From Oceanobacter sp045430275 (GTDB lineage Bacteria; Pseudomonadota; Gammaproteobacteria; Pseudomonadales; Oceanobacteraceae), in NCBI GenBank assembly GCA_045430275.1, contig JAILXU010000016.1, forward strand, positions 1-64,000: a stretch of DNA of 64,000 bases, read 5' to 3'. This document shows, in pieces, positions 42,166 to 51,534 of the stretch. The translations under genes were made by a program, and so were the position numbers. Position 1 is the first letter of the stretch. Every line of letters begins with the position of its first letter. The notes beneath the pieces were generated by a model. The model searched no databases and was not told the origin of the DNA. It saw nothing but the letters and a program-made list of their open reading frames with translations.

Positions 42166-43896
42166 ATGAGACCCGCAACCCTGCTCGCCGCACTGGGGCT
42201 GACACTGTTGCTGCCAACAATCAGTCAGGCAACACCGAACACACCACCCAAACCTCCCGCAGCAGCCATTGCCAGTGCCCACCCTCTAGCCACTCAGGCA
42301 GGCATGGACATTCTGGCTCAAGGTGGCAATGCCTTTGACGCCGCCGTCGCCGTTGCCGCCAGCCTTGGGGTGGTCGAACCCTACAGCGCCGGGATCGGCG
42401 GCGGTGGCTTCTGGCTGATCTATCAGGCCGAACAGGACAGATACCGCTTTATCGACGCACGTGAAATGGCCCCGGCGGCGGCTCATCGAGACTATTACCT
42501 AGATGCACAAGGCCAGGTTGACCGCGACAAAGCCGTGAACGGCCCAACTGCGGCCGCTATTCCCGGTCAGGCGGCGGCCTTCGACCATCTGGCAACGCAG
42601 TATGGCAAGCTGCCACTGGCAACCAGTCTGAAAGCCGCTATTCATCAAGCCAGACGTGGCTTTCCAGTGGACGCGCACTACCGCAAGTTAATGGGGTTCC
42701 GCCACAAAGCCATTCAGCGCTACCCGGAGAGCGCGCGCCTGTTCCTGGATAACAATCGCATTCCTGAAACCGGCTTTATCATTCGCCAGCCAGAACTGGC
42801 CAATACTCTGACGGCTCTGGCTGTTCAAGGCCGAAAAGGCTTCTACCAGGGAGCCACCGCCAAACGCCTGGTCAATGCGGTACAAAAACACGGCGGCGAC
42901 TGGGTTCTGAACGATCTCAAGAATTACCGCCTTGTCGAGCGCCAACCAATTCGAACGACCATTCAGAATGGCAACACACAGCACACCCTGATCAGCGCGC
43001 CACCTCCGTCTTCCGGCGGCGTTGCTCTGGGACAGATACTTTCCATGCTGTCCCGGTACGACTGGCAATCCATGGACAATGTGCAGCAAACCCACCTGAT
43101 CAGTGAAATCATGCGCCGGGCCTACCATGACCGAGCCAAATTCCTGGGTGACCCAGACTTTGTTGAGGTTCCGGTTAAAAAGTTGTTGTCGAGCCAACAC
43201 AACCAGCAATGGCTCAAGGATCTGAGTCTGGAGCAGGCAACACCAAGCCTGTCACTGCAAGGCCCAAAAAATCTGCAGGAAGGTTTTCACACCACTCATC
43301 TGTCGGTGCTCGACCAGTACGGCAACATGGTGTCTGCAACGCTCAGTATCAATTTACCCTTCGGCTCTGCTTTTACAGCAGCAGGAACCGGGGTGTTATT
43401 GAACAATGAAATGGACGATTTTTCTGCCAAACCAGGTTCACCCAACGCCTACGGACTGGTCGGCGCAGAAGCCAATGCCATTGCGCCGGGTAAGCGTCCA
43501 CTGTCGAGCATGTCACCCAGCATCGTCACCAATGACGAAAGCACCGCCATTATTGGCACCCCCGGTGGTAGCCGCATCATCACGATGGTCGCTCTGGGCA
43601 TTCTCGAACACCTGCAAGGCAAGCCTGTCGGTGACTGGGTCAGTCGCTCGCGCTTTCATCACCAGTATCTGCCTGACCGGATTCAACATGAGCCGGATAC
43701 TTTTTCTTTTATGGAGAAACGGACGCTGCAAGCGTTGGGGCATGAACTGAAAAGTGTCGGGCGACGTTATGGCAATATGCAGGCGATTTTATGGAACAAG
43801 AAGGACCATCAGGTGACTGCGGCGTCAGACCCAAGAGGCATCGGCTCAGCCCAGGTGACTGCTCACCCAACAGGAAATACAACAGAAAAACAATAG
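42166..43896 (+). CDS. ggt: gamma-glutamyltransferase
   Basis: About 576 residues, periplasmic: signal peptide (RPATLLAALGLTLLLPTISQA), large-subunit motifs GMDILAQGGNAFDAAVA and YSAGIGGGGF, and the autocleavage threonine in TTHLSVLDQYGNMVS. SSMSPSIV and GTPGGSRI complete the active site. ATG 42166 is preferred because AAAGG precedes it and the signal peptide starts there; the ATG at 42136 lacks a ribosome site. Cleaves glutathione and other gamma-glutamyl compounds. Confidence 0.93.
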   Translation: MRPATLLAALGLTLLLPTISQATPNTPPKPPAAAIASAHPLATQAGMDILAQGGNAFDAAVAVAASLGVVEPYSAGIGGGGFWLIYQAEQDRYRFIDAREMAPAAAHRDYYLDAQGQVDRDKAVNGPTAAAIPGQAAAFDHLATQYGKLPLATSLKAAIHQARRGFPVDAHYRKLMGFRHKAIQRYPESARLFLDNNRIPETGFIIRQPELANTLTALAVQGRKGFYQGATAKRLVNAVQKHGGDWVLNDLKNYRLVERQPIRTTIQNGNTQHTLISAPPPSSGGVALGQILSMLSRYDWQSMDNVQQTHLISEIMRRAYHDRAKFLGDPDFVEVPVKKLLSSQHNQQWLKDLSLEQATPSLSLQGPKNLQEGFHTTHLSVLDQYGNMVSATLSINLPFGSAFTAAGTGVLLNNEMDDFSAKPGSPNAYGLVGAEANAIAPGKRPLSSMSPSIVTNDESTAIIGTPGGSRIITMVALGILEHLQGKPVGDWVSRSRFHHQYLPDRIQHEPDTFSFMEKRTLQALGHELKSVGRRYGNMQAILWNKKDHQVTAASDPRGIGSAQVTAHPTGNTTEKQ

Positions 43897-43925
43897 AGTC
43901 AGAAAGGCCAGGAAAGGACTGAGGT

Positions 43926-43945
43926 GGGCAGCTTGAACGCTGCCC
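43926..43945 (+). terminator. stem-loop between converging ggt and outer-membrane gene
   Basis: GGGCAGC and GCTGCCC form a perfect 7-bp stem with a 6-base loop in the 71-base convergent gap. No T tract on either side; possible terminator or transcript end. Confidence 0.4.
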
Positions 43946-43967
43946 GGCCAGATCAAGCAGAAGACGA

Positions 43968-44801
43968 TCAGAAGGTGTAGGTCGCCGTCAGATCCAGAGT
44001 CTTGACCGAGTTATCCACACCATTGGAATCGTCACTCAGGGAATAGGACGTGAAATCCGCGCCAACACGGACTTTAGGCGTTACGTGGTAATCCATTCCT
44101 ACGCCCAACAACAGGCTGGTGCCGGTAGTAGAACCTTTGGAAGCGGTCGGTTGAGTCTGCTCACGATCCAGCGACCAGTTATGCAAACCCAGTTTGAACA
44201 TCAACTCGGTATTGCGAGCAATTTCACGACCAAAGCGACTGACCAACTGATAGGAAATGGTTGTATCGGTAAAAGTCGTGCCCGACTTGCTGGTTTCAAT
44301 CTCACCCAGACTGCGCACACCCAGCATCAGATCAAAACGCGAGCGATCCGTCAGGGCATAGCGCGTTCCAATATAAGCACCGCCACTGAATCCATTGCCA
44401 CTGCCAGTGTTATTGCTCACTGAGGTATAACCACCACTTAACTGGACAAAATGCGTGGTTGTTTTGCCATCACCTTCTTCCAGTTCATCAATGCGATTAC
44501 CAATTTTGCCGCAGCCCAGACAGCGAACAAAACCGTACTGCAGTGGCGTGATGACGAGGCTCTCTGCGACATCATCCGAGTCACCGCTCATAAGGGTAAA
44601 AGGCAAGGTTGCGGTGTATAACACTGCACCCGCTTGCGATAACAGAAAATACACAGGACGAACCAGAGCCGCATCCGCGATCATCGCACCGACACTTGGA
44701 TCTTCTTCAATCAGATCAGCCTGGGACATACTCGCTGAAGCCAGCAGGCAGGTTGCCAGTCCGATACGTACAGAATTGCTCAGGGCCACCTTGGATTGCA
44801 T
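43968..44801 (-). CDS. outer-membrane beta-barrel protein with N-terminal CLGC module
   Basis: 277 residues. Signal peptide (GLATCLLASASMSQA), an N-terminal region with two hydrophobic stretches and LVITPLQYGFVRCLGCGKIGNRI, then about 180 residues of alternating strands ending in an aromatic residue (DLTATYTF), as in OmpA/OmpW-type barrels. The N-terminal part resembles a small pseudomonad membrane module often labelled multidrug transporter without proof. Exact function unknown. Confidence 0.65.
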   Translation of the reverse strand: MQSKVALSNSVRIGLATCLLASASMSQADLIEEDPSVGAMIADAALVRPVYFLLSQAGAVLYTATLPFTLMSGDSDDVAESLVITPLQYGFVRCLGCGKIGNRIDELEEGDGKTTTHFVQLSGGYTSVSNNTGSGNGFSGGAYIGTRYALTDRSRFDLMLGVRSLGEIETSKSGTTFTDTTISYQLVSRFGREIARNTELMFKLGLHNWSLDREQTQPTASKGSTTGTSLLLGVGMDYHVTPKVRVGADFTSYSLSDDSNGVDNSVKTLDLTATYTF

Positions 44802-44892
44802 TCTGATTCCTCGTAAAGTCCAGATAAGAACAAATCGCGACTATAGCAGCAAGGAACAAGCACGTCACGGCACTGACGCACGCCTTTAAGGG

Positions 44893-45717
44893 TTAGTGCT
44901 GACACGCAGTGCAATAAACGGTACTGCGCTGCCCCAGACGAATTTCTTTCAGAGGTTTCTGACACTGTGGACAGGCCTGACCACCTCGACCGTAGACATT
45001 CAGTTGCTGGGCAAAATAGCCCGGTGAGCCATCGCTGTTCACGAAATCTCGCAGAGTCGTCCCTCCTTGCTCAACCGCGGCACCCAACACCGAGCGAACA
45101 AACCCCAGCAAGCGCTCATAGCGAGCCAGACTGATATTGCCTGCAGGTGTCGTTGGGCGAATGCCTGCCAAAAACAGGCTTTCGTTGGCGTAGATATTGC
45201 CGACTCCCACCACAGTGCGATTATCCATCACAAACAGCTTCACAGCCTGGCGTTTGCCTCGGCTGGCCTGATAGAGATATTCCGCCGTCAGGCCGGTTTT
45301 ATCAGCAGCCTCCAGAGGCTCCGGCCCCAGAGCAGATAACTGCATCAGGGTTTCTCCTTGCGGTTGCCACAGCAAGGCTCCGAAACGCCTGGGATCATGA
45401 AAACGCAGCACCTTGCCACTGCTGAGATGCCAGTCAACATGATCGTGCTTTCGGGGAGCCTCGGAAGGCTCAACCAACCTCAAGGAGCCAGACATCCCCA
45501 GATGCCAGACAGCACTCCCCTGATCAAAATCCAGCAGCAAATACTTGGCGCGACGCCGAACCCGGCGAACCACCTGGCCCTGAAGCGCCAGCATCGCATC
45601 CACCGGAATGGGCCAACGCAACGACGGCTGGCGAATCTCAACGCGCTCAACCACACATCCTGCTAACCAGGGTTCAATACCCCGGCGAGTCGTTTCCACT
45701 TCGGGCAATTCGGGCAT
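44893..45717 (-). CDS. mutM: formamidopyrimidine-DNA glycosylase
   Basis: Repairs oxidised purines. 274 residues starting PELPEVETTRRG with the catalytic proline and glutamates, YANESLFLAGI near residue 170, and a C-terminal zinc finger (CPQC...CTAC). ATG 45717 is used because the mature enzyme must begin at Pro2. Confidence 0.95.
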   Translation of the reverse strand: MPELPEVETTRRGIEPWLAGCVVERVEIRQPSLRWPIPVDAMLALQGQVVRRVRRRAKYLLLDFDQGSAVWHLGMSGSLRLVEPSEAPRKHDHVDWHLSSGKVLRFHDPRRFGALLWQPQGETLMQLSALGPEPLEAADKTGLTAEYLYQASRGKRQAVKLFVMDNRTVVGVGNIYANESLFLAGIRPTTPAGNISLARYERLLGFVRSVLGAAVEQGGTTLRDFVNSDGSPGYFAQQLNVYGRGGQACPQCQKPLKEIRLGQRSTVYCTACQH

Positions 45718-45744
45718 GACGGCTTTCTCTTTCAAACAGGCATA

Positions 45745-45770
45745 AAAAAACCCGGCTAAACCGGGTTTTT
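45745..45770 (-). terminator. terminator after rpmG
   Basis: CCCGG and CCGGG with flanking A and T tracts (stem AAACCCGG/CCGGGTTT) make a strong rho-independent terminator 19 bases beyond the rpmG stop on the minus strand. Confidence 0.88.
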
Positions 45771-45788
45771 TCGAGCAAGCCTGAGATC

Positions 45789-45947
45789 TTATTTGATCTT
45801 GGCTTCCTTGTACTCAACATGCTTGCGAACGACAGGATCAAATTTCTTGATCTTCATCTTCTCAGGCATGGTGCGCTTGTTTTTGTCTGTGGTGTAGAAG
45901 TGACCGGTACCGGCACTGGATACCAGACGTATCTTATCACGTGGCAT
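45789..45947 (-). CDS. rpmG: 50S ribosomal protein L33
   Basis: 52 residues, too short for most ORF cut-offs: starts MPRDKIRLVSSAGTGHFYTT and ends with lysine-rich VVRKHVEYKEAKIK. It has no CxxC zinc ribbon, so it is the zinc-independent form. AGGAGG lies upstream of the ATG, 12 bases after rpmB. Confidence 0.95.
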   Translation of the reverse strand: MPRDKIRLVSSAGTGHFYTTDKNKRTMPEKMKIKKFDPVVRKHVEYKEAKIK

Positions 45948-45959
45948 AGTGAAGCCTCC

Positions 45960-46196
45960 TTAGACTTTTTCGCCGCGAGCACGCAGCTCGGCTAGCACCG
46001 CATCGATGCCTTTCTTATCGATGATACGCATACCCTTGGCGGATACACGCAGACGAACAAAACGTTTTTCGCTTTCTACCCAAAAACGGTGGTGTTGCAG
46101 GTTAGGCAGAAAACGGCGCTTGGTTTTGATGTTAGAGTGGGAAACGTTGTTCCCGGTTACTGGGCCTTTACCGGTAACCTGACAAACCTTAGACAT
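45960..46196 (-). CDS. rpmB: 50S ribosomal protein L28
   Basis: 78 residues: SKVCQVTGKGPVTGNNVSHS, KTKRRFLPNLQHHRFWV and LRVSAKGMRIIDKKG, standard L28. First gene of the rpmB-rpmG pair. The roughly 190 bases upstream, to radC, hold no other gene and should carry the promoter. Confidence 0.95.
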   Translation of the reverse strand: MSKVCQVTGKGPVTGNNVSHSNIKTKRRFLPNLQHHRFWVESEKRFVRLRVSAKGMRIIDKKGIDAVLAELRARGEKV

Positions 46197-46389
46197 GGAT
46201 CTCGCCCCGATTCTTAACTGTATCGAACAAACTGAAATTCGCTAGCAACCGTGGGCATGGCCATCAAAAATTGACGACGTTTCTACGGCCCTGGCTGAAA
46301 AGAGTTGCGCTTTATACCAGAGCCAGATCAGCATCGCAAGTAAACAGCGTAAATTGATCTGTTTAAACATTGCGCAATCGGCCCATGAT

Positions 46390-47064
46390 TCAGAGCCAAC
46401 CGCGCTCGGCAAACGACACAATTTCCCCGTCGCCAATCACCAGATGATCCAGCACCCGAATGTCCACCAGCCCCAGAGCCTGCTGCAAACGCTCCGTAAT
46501 ATGGCGGTCAGCCCGGCTCGGTTCCGCCACGCCCGACGGGTGATTGTGGGCAAAAATCAGCGCTGCTGCACTGTGTTCCAGCGCCTTTTTCAGGACTTCT
46601 CTCGGATACACGGCAGCCCCGTCTATCGTGCCCCGAAACAACTCTTCGTATTGAATCACCCGGTTCTGATTATCAAGAAATAACGCCGCGAATACTTCGT
46701 AATCCCGATCACGCAAACGCGAAGCCAGATACCGACGTGTTAACTCCGGGCTGGTCAAGGCATCCCCCCGTTGAAGCTGCTCAGCCAAATGCCGCCGGGC
46801 CATTTCCAGCACCGCCTGAAGCTGGGCGTACTTGGCACTTCCCAATCCCATAGGCTCGCAAAAACGCGTCTGGTCAGCCGTCAACAAACCGCGCAGACTG
46901 CCAAAATCAGATAATAGCTCCCGAGCCAGATCCACCGCACTTTTCCCCTTCACACCGGTGCGCAGGAATATCGCCAGTAATTCGGCATCCGACAGGGTGT
47001 CCGCTCCCTGAGCCAACAGTTTTTCCCGTGGACGTTCCTGCATCGGCCAATCCGTGATAGCCAT
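46390..47064 (-). CDS. radC: RadC/JAMM-domain family protein
   Basis: 224 residues: N-terminal helix-hairpin-helix part (MQERPREKLLAQGADTLSDAELLAIFLRTG) and a JAMM metal site HNHPSG with downstream D in PSRADRHIT. ATG 47064 is chosen because AAGGAGG precedes it at ideal distance. Long called a DNA repair protein, but that role is doubtful. Confidence 0.92.
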   Translation of the reverse strand: MAITDWPMQERPREKLLAQGADTLSDAELLAIFLRTGVKGKSAVDLARELLSDFGSLRGLLTADQTRFCEPMGLGSAKYAQLQAVLEMARRHLAEQLQRGDALTSPELTRRYLASRLRDRDYEVFAALFLDNQNRVIQYEELFRGTIDGAAVYPREVLKKALEHSAAALIFAHNHPSGVAEPSRADRHITERLQQALGLVDIRVLDHLVIGDGEIVSFAERGWL

Positions 47065-47143
47065 TTCGACCTCCTTGTAGTGTGGCAACCCACTTGTCCT
47101 TATATACTGTCCCGGATTCTAGCCAGCGAGTTTTCAAAACACC

Positions 47144-48400
47144 ATGTCACAACATGACAAGACACGCATTCTACTGGGCGTTACCGGTGGAATTGCCGCA
47201 TACAAAGCCGCCGAGTTGTGCCGTCAACTGATCAAAGGCGGTGCCGACGTTCGAGTGGTCATGACCGCCGGAGCCATGGAATTCATCACCCCACTGACCC
47301 TGCAGGCGGTGTCCGGTAACCCGGTACACCACACGTTGCTGGATAGCGATGCCGAAGCCGGAATGGGGCACATTGAACTGGCCCGCTGGGCTGATTGCAT
47401 TCTGGTTGCACCGGCCACCGCCGATTTTATGGCGCGCCTGAACGCTGGCATGGCCGACGACCTGCTTACAACCCTGTGTCTGGCTTCCGCAGCACCACTG
47501 ATTCTGGCTCCCGCCATGAACCAGCAAATGTGGCGTAATGAAATTACCCAAAACAATGTTCAGCACCTGAAGCAATTGCTTGGGCAACGCCTGCACCTGA
47601 TTGGCCCAGACAGCGGCGAACAAGCCTGTGGTGACGTTGGCCCCGGACGCATGAGCGAACCGGAGCAAATCGCCACAGCGGTATTGCAGAACCTCACCGA
47701 AACAACTGAACAATCCAGCAACAACAGTTCACTCAAGGGCCTTTCTGTGGTTCTGACAGCTGGGCCAACCCGCGAAGCTCTCGACCCTGTGCGCTATATC
47801 AGCAACCACAGTTCTGGCAAAATGGGCGTCGCTCTGGCCGAGGCGGCCGCGCGTTGTGGTGCCAGTGTCACTCTGATTTGCGGGCCGGTTGCCATTCCAA
47901 TGCCCAGCGGAATCAACATAGTGTCTGTCACCAGTGCGGACGAGATGCTGAAAGCAGCGCTCGAACAGGTGTCAGAGACCGATATTTTTATTGCGGCAGC
48001 CGCCGTGGCCGACTACCGGCCAGCGACCCAGGCTGAAGAAAAGATCAAGAAATCCGGAGACCAGATCACCCTGTCGCTGATCAAGAATCCAGACATCGTT
48101 GCCACCATTGCCAACCACCCGGAACGGCCCTTTACCGTCGGCTTTGCCGCTGAAACACGAGAGCTGGAACACTATGCTGTGGGCAAGCTGGAACGTAAAA
48201 ACCTGGACATGGTCATCGCCAACGACGTATCCCGGTCGGATATTGGCTTTAACAGCGCCAACAACGCCGTCACTGTTTTCTGGAAATCGGTTAATGCCCT
48301 CACCGCCCAGGAAGCGTTTGAGGCGATGCCGAAACAACAGCTCGCCAATCAATTAATCCGAAAAATTCGGCAGCAGTATCACCAATCCACAGGAGAATAA
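47144..48400 (+). CDS. coaBC: bifunctional phosphopantothenoylcysteine decarboxylase/phosphopantothenate-cysteine ligase
   Basis: Two steps of coenzyme A synthesis. 418 residues: the FMN-dependent CoaC half (LLGVTGGIAAYKAAEL, APAMNQQMW) and the CoaB half from about residue 205 (LTAGPTREALDPVRYISNHSSGKMG, KIKK). Divergent from radC, coupled to dut with a 3-base gap. Confidence 0.95.
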   Translation: MSQHDKTRILLGVTGGIAAYKAAELCRQLIKGGADVRVVMTAGAMEFITPLTLQAVSGNPVHHTLLDSDAEAGMGHIELARWADCILVAPATADFMARLNAGMADDLLTTLCLASAAPLILAPAMNQQMWRNEITQNNVQHLKQLLGQRLHLIGPDSGEQACGDVGPGRMSEPEQIATAVLQNLTETTEQSSNNSSLKGLSVVLTAGPTREALDPVRYISNHSSGKMGVALAEAAARCGASVTLICGPVAIPMPSGINIVSVTSADEMLKAALEQVSETDIFIAAAAVADYRPATQAEEKIKKSGDQITLSLIKNPDIVATIANHPERPFTVGFAAETRELEHYAVGKLERKNLDMVIANDVSRSDIGFNSANNAVTVFWKSVNALTAQEAFEAMPKQQLANQLIRKIRQQYHQSTGE

Positions 48401-48403
48401 GCC

Positions 48404-48859
48404 GTGCACACCCTGCAAATGAAAGTTCTGGACAAGCGTCTGGGCGACACCATCCCGTTACCGGAATACGCCACCAATGGCTCTGCGGGTCTCGACTTGC
48501 GTGCCTGCCTGAAAGAAGCCGTTACTCTGGAGCCGGGTGAGACCATTCTGGTGCCTACTGGCATGGCCATCTATATCGAAGACCCGTCTCTGGCCGCGAT
48601 GATTCTGCCACGCTCCGGCCTGGGTCATAAACACGGTATCGTGCTGGGCAATCTGGTCGGTCTGATTGATTCCGACTATCAGGGCGAGTTGATGGTGAGT
48701 TGCTGGAACCGTGGCAACACACCTTTCACACTGGAAATCGGCGAACGCCTGGCCCAACTGGTACTGGTGCCTGTCGTACAGGCGCAGTTCACACAGGTTG
48801 AAGAGTTTACTGCCACAGAACGTGGTGCCGGTGGATTTGGCCATTCAGGTCGCCACTGA
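48404..48859 (+). CDS. dut: deoxyuridine 5'-triphosphate nucleotidohydrolase
   Basis: Hydrolyses dUTP. About 151 residues with the five dUTPase motifs: AGLDLRA, PRSGLGHKHGIVLGN, GLIDSDYQGEL, ERLAQLVLVPV and ERGAGGFGHSG. GTG start at 48404; an ATG five codons later is the alternative. Confidence 0.95.
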   Translation: MHTLQMKVLDKRLGDTIPLPEYATNGSAGLDLRACLKEAVTLEPGETILVPTGMAIYIEDPSLAAMILPRSGLGHKHGIVLGNLVGLIDSDYQGELMVSCWNRGNTPFTLEIGERLAQLVLVPVVQAQFTQVEEFTATERGAGGFGHSGRH

Positions 48860-48922
48860 ATTCTCATCACAACACCCTGACGCTCCTGAAACGCAGATGC
48901 TATCAATGCAGGCAGACACCTT

Positions 48923-51409
48923 ATGAAAGTAAACCTGACCGTGTTATTCCCTCGTTCCGTTCTTGCTTTTTGTCTGCTTGCCGTCGCAAGCCTGGCGTCT
49001 TTAGGCGGTGTTTCGCTCTGGCTGCAGTTTGTGAGCATTGATGCCACCAGCGAAGAACAACTGCAACAACCTCTGACTCAGGCAATGGGTGGACAATTTG
49101 TCGCCACTGCCGATGCCTTGCTATCCACAGCGGCTCATCAGGCCCGGCACATTGCCTCTCTGCCAGAAACCCAACAGGCCGTTGCGACCCCGACACCTCA
49201 ATGGGCTGAAAAGCTGCGGCAGTTCATCCCTCACGCTCGTCAGGTCACGCTCATCAACCGATTACAACTGCGCGGCTTGCAAGATGAACTGGGCTTCGCG
49301 CTGCTGGATATTGCCAGCAGGGCCTTCAAACTCGGCCAGACCCAACTGGAAGCGGTGTACCGAAAAGGCGAACAACATTTCTATATTGCCGCTCCTGTCA
49401 CCGGTTTTGACCATCAAAAAGGCGTCTTGCTGATTGAGTTCGACAAGAGCTGGCTCACTTCGCTGGATACAGCCGCCGAGCGAGTGTCAGGCACGATCAT
49501 ATTGACTCAACCGGCCCTGGACGGCGCAGGCGATGCCACCGCGATACACCACTGGGGCCCTGAACGCTACCTGCCCAGCGATCTTATGGCATTTCCTCTC
49601 ACCAATGGCTGGACAGCCAGCATTGCAGTCAATACTCAGGCCGTGGCACTGGACGGCATCAACATCGTTTTGCCGTCGGCTGTGGTCATGGTCGTCGCTC
49701 TGGCTCTGACCACCGCACTGCTCGGCTTACTGGTCGTGCGCACTCGTAACGATCACCAGATGCTGATGACTTACCTCCACAGCGTGCATCGCCAGCATCC
49801 TCAACCGGGGCAGTACAAGCTGGCTCTGTTCCAGCAAATGGCGCAAGACCTCAATGCACTGCTCATTGCTCGTGCGCCGGTTCTGAAAGCAGCAGAGGAG
49901 AACTCCATGGAGCGAGATCTCCAGCAACTGGTTGAGGAATCCGACTGGCACAACCCGGACCCCAACCATGGCCCCAAATTACCCAAACAGCACCCTCGAC
50001 AGGTGCCTGACCAAAGCATCTTTCGGGCTTATGACATTCGTGGACTGGTTGACTCACAACTGACCGAGACCAGTCTGTACTGGATTGCCCGAGCCGTCGC
50101 CGCCGAGCTGGCTCATCAGGGTCATAATCGCATTGCACTGGGCTGGGACGGTCGTCACAGCAGCCCAACTCTGGCCAAAGCCGCCGAACAAGGGCTGGTT
50201 GAAGGTGGCTGCCGAGTGCTGGTGCTGGGTGAAATTCCCACCGGGGCGCTGTATTACGCGACACATGAAACCCCCGCTTCCAGCGGCATGATGATCACCG
50301 GTAGCCACAATCCACCGGAATACAACGGCATCAAACTGGTCTTCAATCAGGAGGCCCAAAGCGGCGAGCAACTGCAAGCCCTGTATCAGCGCATTAAAAA
50401 GCACGATCTTCCCTCTGGTCGCGGGCGCAGCGATATCCTCGAAATTCGTGAGGATTACCTGAAGCGCATCGAGTCTGATGTTCACATCAGCCGGGATCTT
50501 CGCGTTGTGATTGACGCCGGTAATGGCGTTGCCGGGCCGTTTGCCGAGCGACTGATGGAAATGCTCGACATTGAGGTCACACCGCTGTACTGCGACATTG
50601 ACGGCGACTTCCCCAATCACGCCCCCGATCCAACCGAACCGGACAATCTTGCCGACCTGATTACCATCGTCAAACAAACCGAATCTGACCTGGGGCTGGC
50701 TTTTGATGGTGATGGCGACCGCGTCATTCTGGTTGATCATAACGGGCAGATCATCTGGCCAGACACCACATTGATGATACTGTGTGACGGCCTGCTACAA
50801 AACCATCTGGGCCGCAGTGTGGTGTACGACGTCAAATCCACTCACCATCTGGGAGCGCACGTTCGCAAGCTGGGGGGCAAAAGCATCGTCGCTCCCACCG
50901 GCCATTCCCTGATGAAAGCCACGCTCAAAAAACACCATGCCCTGATTGGTGCTGAATTCAGCGGTCACTACTATTTTGCCGACCGTTGGTACGGCTTTGA
51001 CGATGGCCTTTACGCCGCTGCCCGTATTCTCGAACACGTGGCCGGTCAGGATGGCAGTCTGGCCGATTACATCAGCCGCCTGCCGAATGACATCAGTACC
51101 CCGGAAATTTCCCTGCCCTGTGACGATCAATACAAGTTCACGATCATCAAGGAGCTGGCCAAAGACCAGCTACTGAAACAGGGAGCCAAACTGATCACCA
51201 TTGACGGTCTGCGCATCGAAACACGAGAGAGCTGGGGTCTGATCCGGGCCTCCAACACCACCCCCCGCTTAACGGTACGCCTGTCTGGCGAAACCCCGGC
51301 GGCACTGGAAAACATGCATCAGCGGCTGGTCACGGCCTTGTCGGCTGTAGACGACTCACTCGGAGAGCAACTGGAACAGGCGTTCAAGAAAACCCGGCTG
51401 TCGTCATAG
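48923..51409 (+). CDS. algC: phosphomannomutase/phosphoglucomutase with membrane N-terminal domain (AlgC type)
   Basis: 828 residues. Residues about 10-32 and 250-278 are membrane helices enclosing a periplasmic-type segment, the long form known from Pseudomonas algC loci. The mutase domain starts near residue 366 (SIFRAYDIRG) with the phosphoserine in MMITGSHNPPEYNG, the metal loop AFDGDGDR, EFSGHYYF and RASNTTPRLTVRLSGE. It makes mannose-1-phosphate and glucose-1-phosphate for surface sugars. Lies between dut and argB as in pseudomonads. Confidence 0.93.
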   Translation: MKVNLTVLFPRSVLAFCLLAVASLASLGGVSLWLQFVSIDATSEEQLQQPLTQAMGGQFVATADALLSTAAHQARHIASLPETQQAVATPTPQWAEKLRQFIPHARQVTLINRLQLRGLQDELGFALLDIASRAFKLGQTQLEAVYRKGEQHFYIAAPVTGFDHQKGVLLIEFDKSWLTSLDTAAERVSGTIILTQPALDGAGDATAIHHWGPERYLPSDLMAFPLTNGWTASIAVNTQAVALDGINIVLPSAVVMVVALALTTALLGLLVVRTRNDHQMLMTYLHSVHRQHPQPGQYKLALFQQMAQDLNALLIARAPVLKAAEENSMERDLQQLVEESDWHNPDPNHGPKLPKQHPRQVPDQSIFRAYDIRGLVDSQLTETSLYWIARAVAAELAHQGHNRIALGWDGRHSSPTLAKAAEQGLVEGGCRVLVLGEIPTGALYYATHETPASSGMMITGSHNPPEYNGIKLVFNQEAQSGEQLQALYQRIKKHDLPSGRGRSDILEIREDYLKRIESDVHISRDLRVVIDAGNGVAGPFAERLMEMLDIEVTPLYCDIDGDFPNHAPDPTEPDNLADLITIVKQTESDLGLAFDGDGDRVILVDHNGQIIWPDTTLMILCDGLLQNHLGRSVVYDVKSTHHLGAHVRKLGGKSIVAPTGHSLMKATLKKHHALIGAEFSGHYYFADRWYGFDDGLYAAARILEHVAGQDGSLADYISRLPNDISTPEISLPCDDQYKFTIIKELAKDQLLKQGAKLITIDGLRIETRESWGLIRASNTTPRLTVRLSGETPAALENMHQRLVTALSAVDDSLGEQLEQAFKKTRLSS

Positions 51410-51534
51410 CCCTGATTGACACACAACTGTCAGCAACGCCCACTAGGGTGGGGAATGCGTCATAGCGGCTGCCTTCCTGCCCGCGTTATACTGCGGTGAT
51501 TTGCCCCCCTAACATCAGTACAAGGAATACCATC

